Positions 12,481 through 24,870 of a stretch of 64,000 bases of DNA are shown in pieces. The stretch spans positions 9,822,001 through 9,886,000 of the forward strand of contig CM069435.1 in the NCBI GenBank assembly GCA_035610365.1, written 5' to 3'. The translations under genes and the position numbers were made by a program. The stretch is from Aquatica leii. Its lineage: Eukaryota > Arthropoda > Insecta > Coleoptera > Lampyridae. Position 1 is the stretch's first letter. Every line of letters starts with the position of its first letter. The notes under the pieces are model-generated. The model saw only the letters and a program-made list of their open reading frames with translations, made no database searches and was not told where the DNA came from.

Positions 12481-12564
12481 TTTCCTCTTTGTTTCTTATG
12501 CGTGTAAAATAATAATCAGACTTATACGGATCTCTGTAGTATCTCTCTATTTATATTAATACAT

Positions 12565-12578
12565 CTGGGTCCATAACC
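12565..12578 (-). promoter_or_regulatory. Copia-type tRNA primer-binding site
   Basis: On the minus strand GGTTATGGACCCAG lies about 85 bases before the gag ATG at 12480. It closely matches the primer site of Drosophila copia, which pairs with the internal half of initiator tRNA-Met. It marks the end of the 5' LTR on its right. Confidence 0.75.
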
Positions 12579-12950
12579 GGTATATTAATATTGAATACAC
12601 AGACCTAGTAACACAACGTATTATATTTTATTAATATATCACCTATCTTGGTGTCTAACATACGAACTACTTATATACCGGGTTGACAAATAGTTTCAGC
12701 AATAACTCAGGGGGATGGTGAACGTTTTAATTGAGTTGCAAACGATTCTTACACTTAAATAGCCTATTATTAACCATGTGGTTTTAGTTTTGACTAATCC
12801 GGCTTGATGTTTGCTGAACGTTGACCTCAAAGGTTGCTGTAAATCGAAATAAGCATTGTCGCCGTTAGATCGACAAAACCAACAAAAATATGTAGAATAA
12901 ACCAAGTTTAATGGTTGCCGTGCATCTTGACTACACCGTCAAACAGCAAA
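12579..12950 (-). mobile_element. Probable copia 5' LTR
   Basis: The LTR position follows from the primer site. It contains the promoter-like GGTATATAAGTAG on the minus strand. The outer end is not certain: a TGTTTGACGG at about 12946 or a TGTTAGACACC at 12660 could start it. No 3' LTR remains to compare against. Confidence 0.45.
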
Positions 12951-12998
12951 AGCCTTCGAGCTGTTGCACGCGATTTGTGGAACGCTTAAGGTTAATTG

Positions 12999-14140
12999 TG
13001 TAACGTCCCGTTAGAGTTCATTACATAAAAATTCAATTTTACATTCGTTTATTTTTTGCAACTAATATTGCACGTAAATTTATTCAGTTTGACAACGTCG
13101 CGTCGTATTTCGGAAGCGTCTGCGTAGTCGACTTGAGTTGTAGCTTAAACTTACACTTCCGCTTGAACAATCTTGCGTGGTTCACGTAGTGATGCGGGGA
13201 AGACAAAATTTTCTTGATTATGGCGTAAAAACGCATACAATTTAATTTTTATTCATTCCATCTAATTATTGGTGAGTTTACCTTTATTTTGATATAATTT
13301 TTCTATTGAATTCAACATATTTAGTGATTTCAGAATGTTACGCAATATTTAGATAAAGGAATTTATTTTGAAGGCCTTTGCTATGCAGCGTGAGTACAGC
13401 ATGACATTTAAAAAACCATTCTAATTATTTATATTTAGGGTCTTTTACTTTTATTTTTATTCTGGATCTTTTCTGTTACTGGATCATTTATTTTGGTTTT
13501 GTCTTTTAATTACTGGATTTTCCGTCATTGGTTTTATGCTTGCTGGTGTGGTTGGAAATCTACATTGCTGTTGAAGAATTTTATCACAACAAAGTATGTG
13601 CTGAAAATAGAAGATATCCGATAACGTTATATTAAACATGGTGAGTCAACTGGAATTAAGTTACTACATTTTACCTTCACATTGATTAAATTCAGTTATT
13701 AAAACTTTTCACTCATAACAAATTAACCGTTTACTATTTTTGCATTTATTAGCAATTAATAATTAGATGTATGTAAGATTTTACGCTTTTTATTCATCAC
13801 CAATTTAAAGGTGGTTGGCGCCCTAATATTTTATTTTAAATCCTGTTTTATTTCTAATATGTTTCATTAAAATATTGTTCTTTGTTCTCTAATGTAAATA
13901 GTATATTAAGTTATAGTTAATAAATTTAAGGAGTTCACATCTTTGTATTTACTTGCATTCAACCCATACCCAGAGGTCTGTGCTTCCGATTGCTACCGTG
14001 GTTAAATTATTATTTTTACTTTTTATTGTACATTCTTTATTCGGAATAATTTTTTATTTACAATTGGAACGCTATGTACACGTTGTGCCGCAAGAATATT
14101 AAAACTTAATAATAAAAAAACGTACAATTTACGTGTAACA
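12999..14140 (+). mobile_element. Possible solo LTR
   Basis: Starts TGTAACGTCCCG and ends CGTGTAACA, with near-matching flanks ATTG and ATTA, and contains TTGGCGCCCTAAT. The layout is like the better-supported solo LTRs, but the target duplication is imperfect and no second copy confirms the ends. Confidence 0.35.
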
Positions 14141-14229
14141 ATTAAATTGACATTAAGACTCTAACGTCGTGGAGTTTACCATCTTACTGAGTTAACAAAT
14201 TGATTACCTAACTTGACAATATTTTATTT

Positions 14230-15250
14230 ACAATTCTCCATTCTGGAAAAAATTCCGTCTGGTCGATTTCTTACAAGCTGAGTTTTCGCCATACGTAGCA
14301 TTGGTCATCTTTAGAGTTTGGAACAAATTGATCGATTAGGCTTTTATAGGACGATAAACTGCTTAAAAATATTCTGTAAAAAAATAGAATTAATATTAAA
14401 AGAATTTTTAAGTACTATCTTAAATTTTTCGTGAAAAGTAAAATTTTAGTGTTTTCAAACAATGATGCTTTAGTTCTAGCACGTGCTCCGCTACTACCGA
14501 CTTAAAAGATTGCTTAATTCGACTACATCTTTGATGGTTTTTAATACGAATATCTGCGTGTCTACCCGTTTTTTCGGTATATGTATGATTACAACAGCAA
14601 GGAATGCTGTAAACGCCGTCAGACTGAAAAAGGATAACATCTTTCACAGGATTTAGAGATTCGCCCTATTCAGAAAGAGTAGAAAACTTAGTGATAGTGT
14701 TGTGTTTTGATAAGCTTTTTTTGATACGATCTGTAGTATCTTTGACATAGGGTAGATAAGGAATAAATAACGATTGAGACTTAAGTTCCGCTGATACTTT
14801 TGCTTTGACAGAAGTAAACTTTATAATACTGTTTTTACTGTAGTTTTTTGCGACTAAGATCTTGGTTAGATGATTTACTGATTTTTATAGATTTTTAAGT
14901 TGAATTAGATTCTCTGCATTGCTCTGTGCACTAAAAAGTTCACTACTGGTAGTTTTTGAAAAAAGTAGTAGTGAGAAAATCTATTTAAACATCTATTTGT
15001 ATGAATAGGTTTTTGATAAACTGAGTGTGCTAATGGACCTTCTTTATTTCGAGTAAGTAAATGTCCAAAAGTAGCAAAGAATAGTTTTTTTCTAATTTTA
15101 TAGTAAAACGTATATGTTGATGAATAGAGTTTAAATGATAAAAAATCGTTAAACGCGAAAAGACTATGTTGTGGGAGGTGTCTTACGACTTGTCCGAATA
15201 GAAATTAAAATAATATAGTATGGTGGTTTTAATTATTTTTTGAAGTTAAA
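14230..15250 (-). pseudogene. Penelope-like element fragment (RT tail, GIY-YIG endonuclease)
   Basis: The minus strand encodes LTRNKEGPLAHSVYQKP, LNRFSHYYFFQKLP and HRAMQRI, the post-RT part of Penelope-like proteins, then a GIY-YIG-type domain (GVYSIPCCCNHTYTEKTGR, the second Y of the motif present). Frameshifts and stops throughout. It belongs to the same subfamily as the pieces at 24069-24730 and 25640-26870. The 14230-14300 end carries the same terminal motif (CGAAAACTCA then GAAATCGACCA) as 25680-25710. Confidence 0.8.
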
Positions 15251-15410
15251 GAAAGATTTTTAGAAAGCCTGTAATGCTAATATCTATAACGTAAATGATT
15301 AATAACGCCAGCGTACGCCGATAAGTTAATCAACGTTTTGTCAGTTTATGTGTCAGGTTAATTCATATTGAATTTAATTAACTGTTAATCAAACATAAAC
15401 TGTTTTGAAG

Positions 15411-16000
15411 TCATAGAATAATATTGCCATAATTGTTCTTAACCATAAGTAGATAGTACCAGCTTCCTCCATTTCGGCAACTTTCTAGACCATAAAAGTA
15501 ACAGTCAATGGACTGTTTTTGACCGGATATTCTTCTTGGTTGGCAGACCAACACTTGAACGCCTGTTCCTTCGAAGACAACCGCTAACATGTTTCGAACT
15601 TTCCTCCAATTCAGTTGATCTAAGCCACAAACCAAGCTTGGGTACTGCCAATTTCAGAACATGGTGGAACTCCATTTTTCTCTTGAGCTTCCATATTGTT
15701 CGTCACAGATTTTTGTATACCGACTTGGTACGTGAGTATTTCTTGGTGACCAAATAGTAGTCCTAAAACTTTTCCGGCTGCCGGTTGCTGTCTTCGTAAT
15801 TCATCTAGCTGTCCAAACTTCTTTTTAAACACGACTGCAACCCCTCTAGACATGTCAAGATCCTCGGTCACGCAATGTGCGATGGCGTAATCTTTTTGTG
15901 TTTGGAACAGGTCTTGTTGTTTCTCGGTGGTAATTCCGAACCTAGATTTTCCAGTACCTCCGTATAAGATCATAAACTTCTCAAACTCCACTCCTTTGAT
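15411..16000 (-). pseudogene. OARD1-like ADP-ribose macrodomain in frame behind gypsy integrase
   Basis: The minus strand continues from the integrase ORF in the same frame past one TAA (16001-16003) into KFMILYGGTGKSRF, QDLFQTQKDYAIAHCV, EDLDMSRGVAVVFKKKFGQL and, after a frameshift near 15620, GLDQLNWRKVRNML and VVFEGTGVQVLV. These are the conserved blocks, in order, of OARD1-type macrodomain proteins (AHC..D..M..G.A..F...FG; GCGLD..W..V..M...VF). Such enzymes remove ADP-ribose from glutamate/aspartate in proteins. At least one frameshift makes this copy inactive. A second copy lies in the gypsy at 61196-61500, so I read it as an element-encoded domain and not a stray host gene. Confidence 0.78.
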
Positions 16001-17755
16001 TTAATTTCTGGTTCTGCTGCTTATTACTCTGTTTCGGACCTGAACTAGTGTATTGTGGTTATCGCCAACAAACGGGGCTAGACGATCGACGTAGACCACT
16101 TTTGGTTTGCCTCTGGGCGGTTTTCGAATGCTAGATATGACGTCATTAATACGCTGCACAACTTTATAGGAGCTGTCCCATTGCCTTTGCAGCTTTGGCG
16201 ACAAACCACGTCTCCTTTGAGGATTATACAACCAGACCATGTCGCCAGGTTGAAAACCACCATTTTGTGCCTTGACGTCATATTTAGTCTTCATCCTATT
16301 GCTGGCAGTTTGTGTGTTTACACGGACTTACTTATGTACTTCGCCTAGCCTTTAGGTCAGCTTGCTGACGTAATCTTCTCCAGCAACTTCTTCTTCTGGT
16401 CTTCGTCAAAATTGGAGGTCGCATGGCAGTCGTATTTCGCGACCGAGCTCACACATGATGGTGTTTGACCTGTGTTTTCTGAACGGATGATCGGTATGCC
16501 ATTAAGAAAACGTGCAAGTACTGATCCCAGTCTATTTGGTGTTCGGACACTACTTTGCCTAAGTATTTTCCCATTGTTCGATTCATCCGCTCAACCATGC
16601 TATCAGATTGAGAATGAAGAGGCGTCGTCTTAGTTTCCTTAATTCCCAAACTTCTTGAAACAGCCCAGACTCAAAGTTGCGACCTTGATCGGAATGTATT
16701 TGTTTTCTGAATCAGATTCTGGGAACGGCCCTGCGATGTCAATCGCCACTTTTTTTAAAGGGCGTACTACGTTGTATTGCTTTTATCGGTGCTTTGCGCT
16801 TTCTCGCTGGACCATTTCCCGATGCGCAGACCGTGCATTTACTGCACCATTTTATGACGTCCTTTTTGCAGTTCACCCAGTAGAATCGTTCTCGAACTTT
16901 TCCCAATGTCTTCTTAATGCCAAAGTGTCCTCCTGATGTACCATCGTGGAGATGCTTCAACACTTCTGACACCAGGCTCTTTGGCACTACCAACTGTTGT
17001 CTGTTTCTTGTGCCCTCGACAATCTCTAGGGATCGCTTAAGAAGACCGTCTTCTACTATTAAAGAGTCTTACAGCGCCCAATACGCTTTGATGTTTCTGC
17101 ACAAAGCACTGGTCGTCGGCCATTTTCTTTCCAGTCCAGGAGTGGTTTTATTTCAGGATCGTTTTCTTTTTCGCGACGTAACTGCTCAGGTTCCTACTCA
17201 TCATCAACCATAGCAGTTCTCCGGAGGCATTCGACTATTTCTTCAAGTTGCGAACAATGGCTGCAGTCCGCTGGACATGGTTTTCTGGACAAGGCATCAG
17301 CGTTTCGACGTCATAGTCATATTCTTGCAGTCTCTCGATCCATCTTGCCACTTATCCCTCCGGGTTCCAGAACTGCAGTAGCCATTTGAAAGCGGCTTGG
17401 TCTGTTCTCAGTAAAAATTTTTGTTCATACAAATACTTGTAGAAATGTTCGATTGACTTGACGACTGCTAACAGCTCCCTCCTAGTCACGCAATAATTCC
17501 TTTCTGGCCTGGACAAAAAATTTCTAAAATACGCGATAACTTTTCCTTGTCCATCTTGAACCTGCGAAAAGACCGCGCCTATGGCCAGATTGCTTGCGTC
17601 AGTATCCAAAAAAAAATTTCCTTCTTCTCTTGGATAACTCAAAATTGGCGAAGTGATTAAGGCCTGTTTTAGTTGATGGAAATAATTTTTGCAGTGTTCA
17701 TTCCATCTAAATTCTGCTCTTTCTTCCGTCAATTTTGTCAAAGGTTTGGCAAGTG
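16001..17755 (-). pseudogene. Ty3/gypsy pol, RT tail to integrase
   Basis: Read on minus: the connection KLTEERAEFRWNEHC and RNase H (FFLDTDASNLAIGAVFSQ, catalytic-type DAS; then FLLRTDQAAFKWLL) at 17741-17352; H2C2 integrase finger (HDGTSGGHFG...CSKCTVC) at 16993-16739; integrase core tail (TTPLHSQSDSMVERMNR) at 16649-16449; integrase C-terminus (FQPGDMVWLYNPQRRRG) at 16294-16001. Several frameshifts. The 5' part (gag, protease, RT palm) is missing: at about 17755 the sequence switches abruptly into BEL/Pao gag, so the gypsy is 5'-truncated or joined there. Confidence 0.9.
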
Positions 17756-19364
17756 GGCAATTTCAACTGTTTGCATAGGTCTGAACGTATAAAGTTTAAT
17801 TGGCTGCCCGAATCAAAAAGTTCGCAAATATAGTGGGAGATTCCATAAGTATCAAGAATTTTACAGGTTGCAATTAGCAACAAAACCTTGATTGTATTTG
17901 AGCAGAAAACAGAAACAATAGAAATGGGGGACTCAAAAAGAGGTTGCAATGCAGAAGCTTCTCCTGCTTGTCCCAAAGAATCCGCATAAAGCAAAGTATG
18001 ATGCTTAGCTTTACATGTTCTGCACGTAAATCTAGAAGCGCATTTAAGTAATATGTGACCTTGAGCAAAACAGTTGAAGCATATCTTCAACTGTCTAGCC
18101 TTTGACGAACGATCCTTTGGTGTCATGTTGAGAAAATTGCCACATTTGGATAGATAGTGGTCCCCCTTGCAAAGTAGGCACACGGGACTATTTGCAACAA
18201 ACGATTTTGAATGCAATTTAAACTTTTCTGGCACCACCTTAACTGGTTTGGTTTCTAGACTATCCAGAAGATTCGCATGATTTGTGAAAAATGACTTTAA
18301 TTCATGTAAGGTAAGCAGATTGAAATTGGATTTCTTGCGTACAGTTTTCCATTGCCGGATATTTAATTTTTCTGATGTAACATGTATGACACACGTTTCG
18401 AATAACTGTTGTATTGTAGCAAGAGTTTAGAGTGCTGTAACGTGCCTGAAAAGATAATCGCTTGCTATTCTCAGACTGTAAGCAGATTCCTTTGTCAAGG
18501 AATTGTCCCATAATGTTTTTAAATTAATAGTTTAGGCTGATCATATCGGGCAACTAATGAGTTAAAAGCAATTTGATAATTGATAGCAGAAAACTCTAAT
18601 GATTTGATTACTTCAGCATCGGTCCAGCGAGACAGCCTTTAAAATAATGCAACCTTTGAATATCAGTAAGATCCGAGTTATCATGAATGAATAAAACTGG
18701 AAAATATGTTTTTGAATTAGATACAGTTTTTTAAATCACCTTTGCATGAATGTAGACTACCATTGGGCAATTTGAGTCCTGTATTTGGCGAAGAGGCAAT
18801 TAATTTACTGATTAAATAATCGGCACTCTCTTTTGTGGGAAAGAAAATATTTTCGAATTCTGAAAAGTCTTGCTCTGCGAATAAAAGATCATCCATTTGC
18901 TCTGCATATTCTGATAAATAGGCTGAACCTACTTTGTAATTCTAAAATTTGTTTTTCTGCATCCTTTATAAGGCGAAAAACGCTTTCAAATTATTTTTAA
19001 ATCTCGTTAGTTTACCTTTGATATAAGCACGGATTTTATTTAATGAATCTATTTTGATTGTGTTGATTTAAATTGTGCTGATATTTTACAAGGATAAATA
19101 ATTAATTAAACGTCTACAGACAAATAAATATATAGTATTTGATATTTAAAATGAATACTAACATGATAAATATAATACTTGGTTAAGAAACACTTGTTGA
19201 AATCTCGCGTCACTTGTGATGTCTCTCGTTCTGATTGAATATGTATCTGGGCGTCCCTCTTGGATTCAGAAATATGCATCAAAATTAATATTCAAATTAG
19301 CGCTTTTTGATTGTTATATTGGTTTGGACCAAACTTGAATCAAAATCTGTCTCCAAGGACCAAA
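17756..19364 (-). pseudogene. BEL/Pao gag/protease remnant (in duplication copy 2)
   Basis: The minus-strand ORF ending near 17760 has the BEL double zinc-knuckle layout: CLLCKGDHYLSKC, then ICFNCFAQGHILLKC and CRTCKAKHHTLL, then the protease-like ELFDSGSQLNFI. Further upstream (to about 19070) gag is readable with frameshifts: NSLVARYDQPKLL, HDNSDLTDIQRLHYFKGC and FPTKESADYLISKLI. The PBS is at 19350-19364. It is longer than copy 1, and about 70 bases of gag present in copy 1 are deleted here. Confidence 0.85.
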
Positions 19365-22300
19365 TGTAGCTTAACTGCTTGTCGAGTCGTCTATTTTGAT
19401 TCGATTGTAGCAAGGTACTGAAAAGTGGATTGTATTTTCTTTACTTGTTGCAATTACAACTTGAGCACTTGCTTAGGGTATTTATTACAACATGATGATA
19501 TAAAAGAATTAACAATTTAATCTATCGTCTAACTTTACAGACGGCTTAACCTTAACTCACACACATAAACCGCCAAAACTACATAAGTAGAAAGGTTGCA
19601 AAGTAGTATAGAAGGTCGCACACGGCGTTTAACAAAGCATACAGTAAATTTCAAACAATAAAATTACAATTACAACAATAAACGCATTTAGATCCAAGTA
19701 TTAAAGATTTTTTAGTAATAGGAAAATTACTGTAAAAACAAATATCAGTTTTCTCTGGGAATTGATAACGTTAAACATCGACGTTACCAGTAAAATATTC
19801 AATTCTAGATAATATATGTATTAAAAAAATTAAATGTTTACAAAACATTTCCAAAGAATTAAATCAAGTGGACTAACAGTTTGATTAATTTACTACAATT
19901 TTGTAATTGTCTGGTAATTCTAGTAACATTTATTATAAACGAATATTATTAGAGTATTAGGTATGCACCCTATACAAAAGTGAGAATGTTAGAAATTCTT
20001 AGATGGTAATTATTGTATACGAACAATATTTTTATTGTTTAAAATTTGTGACTACCTGGTTTATGACTTTTAGAAAAAATGTAAATTTTCTTTACAACTG
20101 AACTTTAATTACTGAAATGTTATTGTTTTATTGTAACGTGTTTAATGATTTCTTAACTATTACTTTTACTTAACGATACTATAATTATAAGTAGTTTTGT
20201 AGAACACAAACAAAACACATTAACGTTAAATAGTCTTATTATTTCAATATATACAAATTTTTGTTTATATTATTTTCTAAATTTAATTAAGTTTTAAAAA
20301 ACCGCCTAACTAATATCTTACGATTGTAACAGTTTTAACGCACAATTAACGTCTTTTTCTTTTGGGACGTCTTTTATAAACGAATGTATTAATGGAGATA
20401 ATAAGTCTCTGGAAACAGGTATCTTATCGTGTTTAGTAAACCAACTAATAATTATACCAACTACAACAGTAACCATAGTACCCATAAACGTATTAAACCA
20501 AAATGAAATACGATACAGGAAAAATGGCAAATCTCCGGGTATTTCGCTAAAAGTGTATAAGTTGTCAATTCGTATAGAAGAAAAAAATTAACATACATTT
20601 TTGTGGCATTGTTTGTTAAAGAAACGTTGCAACCGTCTGTGGAAATTGGTTTTAAAAATTGCCCAAGATACGCATCGCTTTGATGTCGTTGATTTTGAAT
20701 AAAAACAAATAAAATAAAGATACTACCCGTGAGACTCCCGTACAAAGCCCCCTAAAAACATAATTAAATATAATGATAATGTATAAATTTGACTTACTTT
20801 TGAATTTGCCAATGGAACTAAAACTCCTAATAAAAATAAACCTAAAGTTGGTCCTAAAGTAGCTGCGTATATGCCGGTGTATATCGGAAATATACCATTT
20901 ATGTTTTTTAAAGCAAACACTAAGACTGTAGCTATTGTTCCAGTGACTACTACAATTGTTTTTAATATTGTAGTAACGCGAGCTTGAGAAATGTTTTTGG
21001 ATATAAACAAAGACACAAAATCTTGGTAAATAATGGCTGACATTGTATTTAGAGATGCTGATAGAGTACTAATAAAACTAATTTTTATTCAATCTTTTGA
21101 AAAAACGCAGTTACCTTAATCCAGCACTAAAAACTCCAGCCATAAACACTCCCGAATATCCTGGAATGTTGCCAGCAACGTCCATTACAAAATAAGGAAC
21201 TAACTGATCCGAATTGAATATTTTTTTCGCCGAGAAAGGATCGCAGTTCCAATATTTGGCGTACATTAATAAACCAGTTAATGCGGAAAGAACGTGTATT
21301 GAAGCTACGCCAAAAGCGTAAATCACTATAACTCTAAAATTGTTGAATAATTACAGTAATTATAATATTTTGTAATACTTTTTAACGTCCGATAGCGTTG
21401 GTACAGATAAAAATTTTTGCACACAAACCGGGTCTATGCAAGTGATTGTAAGCCAGTAAAATGTTCCTCCAATCATTATAGCACCAAAACTATCTCTTAG
21501 AGTAGGATCAAAACTGAAACTATAGAAATCATTACAACGTTGTTGGTGTATGGTACAGCCGTACTCAAATATGTCTAATCGATGTCCTTCGATAGATGTG
21601 TTCCATAAAACTTCGAATCCATCGATCGCAGATATACCTATGCAAAATAATAGAAAAAATGACAGTGCCATGATAATAAACTGCAAAGTATCTGTCCATA
21701 CTACTGCTCTAAATCCTCCAATTGTTGTATAAAAGATACAAATTGCACAAGAAACGCACGCTATTACTAACGGATTACCTTGGGTAACTGCAAAAGTATG
21801 TAAGAATAATATATCGGTGACTAATTTCCAAATACCTTGAGCAAATGCTAGTGATGGAATGTAAATTACTATGGGGCAATAAATAAACATTCCTAGTAAA
21901 TTAAAAAACGATGCTACTATTCTAACTGTTTTGTTAAATCTTAAATGCAGATACTCAAAAACGCTTGTAATTTGAAGTTTAAAAAACACTGGCAAAAATA
22001 TGTGGTAACCTAGAAAGCACATAAATAATGTTGCCACACCCAACCATAAGTAATTGGCTCCAAATCGGTACACGTCTGATGGTACTGCCAACAAAGTGCT
22101 TGTAGCAATTTGGCTATAACGTTGCGATAATATTACAGGTTTAATATAATTTGGTAGTTACCTTGCAATTAAGGAAACGGCTATTGGTAAAACTTTCATA
22201 GTCTTTCCACCTTTCAAATATTCATCAGCCGAATTTTGGCTCTTTCCGCACATTGCAAAATATATTCCTATGATCACGCTTATTCCTAGCATTAATCCAA

Positions 22301-22795
22301 ACACTATATAATCCAACCACGAAAATAAATAATTTGTTTCTTCCATTTTTTGAGTTGACAGTTAATGTTAATTGTAATGCAAAATTGAGACCATTTGAAG
22401 GTATTGCAGTTAGTAAATCAACTGGTTTAAATATTTATCTAACGTTGAACTTTATGTATCTGGTGTCACAATTATTAATTAAAAAATTAATGCCAATGAT
22501 AAAACGCTATTTTTAAACGTTTTTTATTTTAGTCAATTCTCAGTAAACTATAAAGAAATTTTGCACACTTTTTTTTAATACCACAATTACATTATATTAC
22601 TACCAACTCAAATGTGTAATACGTAATAAATTCAAGATAATAAAACAAATTCTGTATTAAATTATTACTAAATTGCCAAATATAAAATTAAAAACGCTGC
22701 TACTAAATATGATAATAATGATTTTTATGACTAAAGCTTAGGTATCAAATTAAATTTGAAATATATATATATAGATAAGGTTAAATTTATAGTAT
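18574..22795. repeat. Segmental duplication copy 2 (partner 455-4712)
   Basis: Same orientation and order as copy 1: BEL remnant, BEL LTR (from 19365 to about 19640), AT-rich 3' flank (about 19640-20317), SLC5 gene B, 5' flank. Both copies carry the same truncated BEL insertion, so the insertion is older than the duplication. Confidence 0.93.
20318..22346 (-). CDS. SLC5-family sodium-coupled transporter, copy B (intact)
   Basis: Eight exons: 22346-22162, 22113-21836, 21787-21565, 21519-21379, 21333-21115, 21068-20798, 20751-20597 and 20546-20318, giving 567 codons with stop, about 566 residues, normal for the family. Introns are 45-50 bp, GT-AG, at the same places as in copy A. The start ATG at 22346 begins MEETNYLFSWLDYIVFG (first helix). 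Exon sizes equal copy A except the last, which keeps the full tail PVSRDLLSPLIHSFIKDV. It should transport an organic solute (vitamin or monocarboxylate class) with Na+ across a membrane, probably of an epithelium; the substrate cannot be read from sequence. No stops or frameshifts seen, so this is the best candidate for a working gene here. Confidence 0.93.
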
Positions 22796-23769
22796 ACGAT
22801 ACTCTAGTTTTATTACATTTTTTTAAGGTTGTGTTGTCATAAAACGACTTTGAAGTGATATGTACACGTTTCTATTGACTTCCTAGCATACTATAATTTC
22901 GATTTCATTACGATATAGTCAAAATAGAGAAAATTGAGCTTATGTTGTCATATCGACTAACCCTTATATTTGTGCGCCTCGATATTGTCTTTCCCTTTAA
23001 TAAATCAGTAAAAATTATTATATTGAACGTATCTTGTTTTTCCTTCAAGATATAGAATTTTTTTCTAAAAAAAATCGTCGCAAGCAGGATTCGAATCTAG
23101 ATAATTTTTTTATTTGAATAAATTGTTAGGAAGAATTATCTCTATAAGAAACTGTAAAAATAATTCGATTAATTTACATACGTACAAAATTATATGTTAA
23201 ATGTAAATTTGTCAGTGTTTATTTTACTAGTTATAAGTGTAAATATGTTTTGTCTTTCAGCTATTTCCTTCTATTTAGAAAAATTGTAAGTATAATTTAC
23301 CTGTTTTAAATACATGCTTACTTCAAATCATTTACTATTTTAATTTTTTTAATACTTTGATTTCAAGTAAAAGTTAATATGAATCAGCTAGGTTGTATAA
23401 AAAAATATCAATTATTTACAATATTTTGCTTTTACAGACAATAAATAAAAGAAATCTATTTATGCAAATTCAAAAACGTTAACAATGTCTTAACAAATAC
23501 TATGTTGGTGTGTCAAGGTTATTTTCTTACAAGCTGCAACAGATGTGAATATGTTGATGTTACTATTAGGAATGGAGCTGTACGAACTAAGAAGTTAATA
23601 AGAAAATTAGTGGTTTTAATAGCACTGTTTTGGAGTAAAGATTATTTTAATATTTTTATAACGAACGTTTACAAATATGATAAGGTTAATTACTCTAATA
23701 GATTAACGCCTTCTCATAATGCCCCGGTTGTTATGCATATGTTTATTTTTCACTTTGTTGTGATTTATT
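22796..23769. other. Unassigned AT-rich spacer
   Basis: No domain recognised. A 90-codon ORF at 23502-23774 (plus) resembles nothing I know and is probably chance. A TTCAAGATATAGAA and a tRNA-B-box-like GGATTCGAATC occur near 23045 and 23088 but no tRNA fold is present. Confidence 0.4.
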
Positions 23770-24068
23770 TATAATGCCAAAGATACGAGTTACGTAAATC
23801 TATGCATAATTACCAGGGTGTTATGAAAGACCGGCAAAAATTAAGAGAGTGTTATGATTCATGTTTAAGTTTTGATGGTAACAAGTTTTCTATTTGTTTT
23901 TGTGCATTTTTTCAATTTATTTGAAGAATTCTTGCAGATTCATTGTGATTGTAAAATTAATTTAAGAAATAAATAATTAAACGTCAAAGTATTTATTGCT
24001 CTAAACTACTAGATATACTTGTAATAGAAGCTTAAGTAATTGTACATTTTTGGTTTTTATTTTAATAA
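23770..24068. repeat. Dispersed repeat, partner at 6545-6835
   Basis: Direct counterpart of the 6545-6835 repeat with a few indels. It runs straight into the Penelope fragment on its right. Confidence 0.7.
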
Positions 24069-24730
24069 AAGTAAATACTGCTTTTACTGTAGTTGTTTGC
24101 GACTAACACCTTGCTGAGATGATTTACTTACTTTTGAAGATTTTGAGGGCGAGTTAGATTCTTTGCACTGCTCTGTACACTAAAGAAGTTACTACTTAAA
24201 GTTTTTAAAAAAAGTAATAGTAACAAAATCTATTTAAATATCTATTTGTATTAATAGGTTTTCGATAAACTGAGTGTGGTAATAGAGCTTCTTTATTTTG
24301 AGTAACTAAAACGTCCAAAAACGGCAAAAAAAAGTCTTTTTCTAATGCTATAGTAAAATCTATATGTTGATAATTAGAGTTTAAGTGACACAGAAAATCG
24401 TTAAGCGCTAAAAGACTATAAAAGAATATAATGTTGGGTTTTAGATGAAATTTTTTTTTTGAAAATTTTCCATAAATATATTGGCAACAACAGGTACAAA
24501 CGGAGAAGTTATAGCAGATATTGATGTTACTCTCGCTAATTTTTGAAAAAAACTACCAGGATTGTGTATAAATGATTCAGTCTTCTCTGTTAATTTTTTT
24601 AAATAAACTTGCAAGATGTTTAGAAATTTTATGAGACTTTTAGTATGAAAAGTTTTTTATCGGCTGCATTAATCTACTCTTTAATAAGTTTGGAGAGGGT
24701 TCTTTCAATAGAAGAAGAAAATGATCTTTT
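24069..24730 (-). pseudogene. Penelope-like element fragment
   Basis: Closely parallels 14820-15160 base by base (TTTGCGACTAACACC, GATGATTTACTTA, AAATCTATTTAAATATC, TAGGTTTTCGATAAACTGAG) and continues leftward in coding sense into RT-type sequence. It is heavily decayed with no long ORF. Confidence 0.65.
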
Positions 24731-24731
24731 A

Positions 24732-24870
24732 ATAGTATATTAAAACACAAGTTACAGAATGAACGCGCTTCAATCACGAGACCGCATGTCATACATGAGC
24801 CGCGCAGCGGCGAGTTTATGAAACGGTAGAGTGATTGAAACGTATTCTATGACGTGTGCTTTATACTATT
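24732..24870. repeat. Short inverted-repeat (MITE-like) element
   Basis: About 140 bases whose ends are imperfect inverted repeats: TAAAACACAAGTTACAGAAT...GCTTCAATCAC on the left, and the complement of GTGATTGAAACG...TAAAGC on the right. A small palindrome GCCGCGCAGCGGC sits in the middle. It contains no ORF. It interrupts Penelope-derived sequence. Confidence 0.5.

Noticed and set aside
15411..16000. Macrodomain as a normal host OARD1 gene
   Set aside because: It is in frame with and directly behind gypsy integrase, is frameshifted, and recurs at the same place in another gypsy.
23085..23100. tRNA gene (B-box-like GGATTCGAATC near a T run on minus)
   Set aside because: The T-arm stem does not pair and no D-arm, anticodon arm or acceptor stem can be formed.
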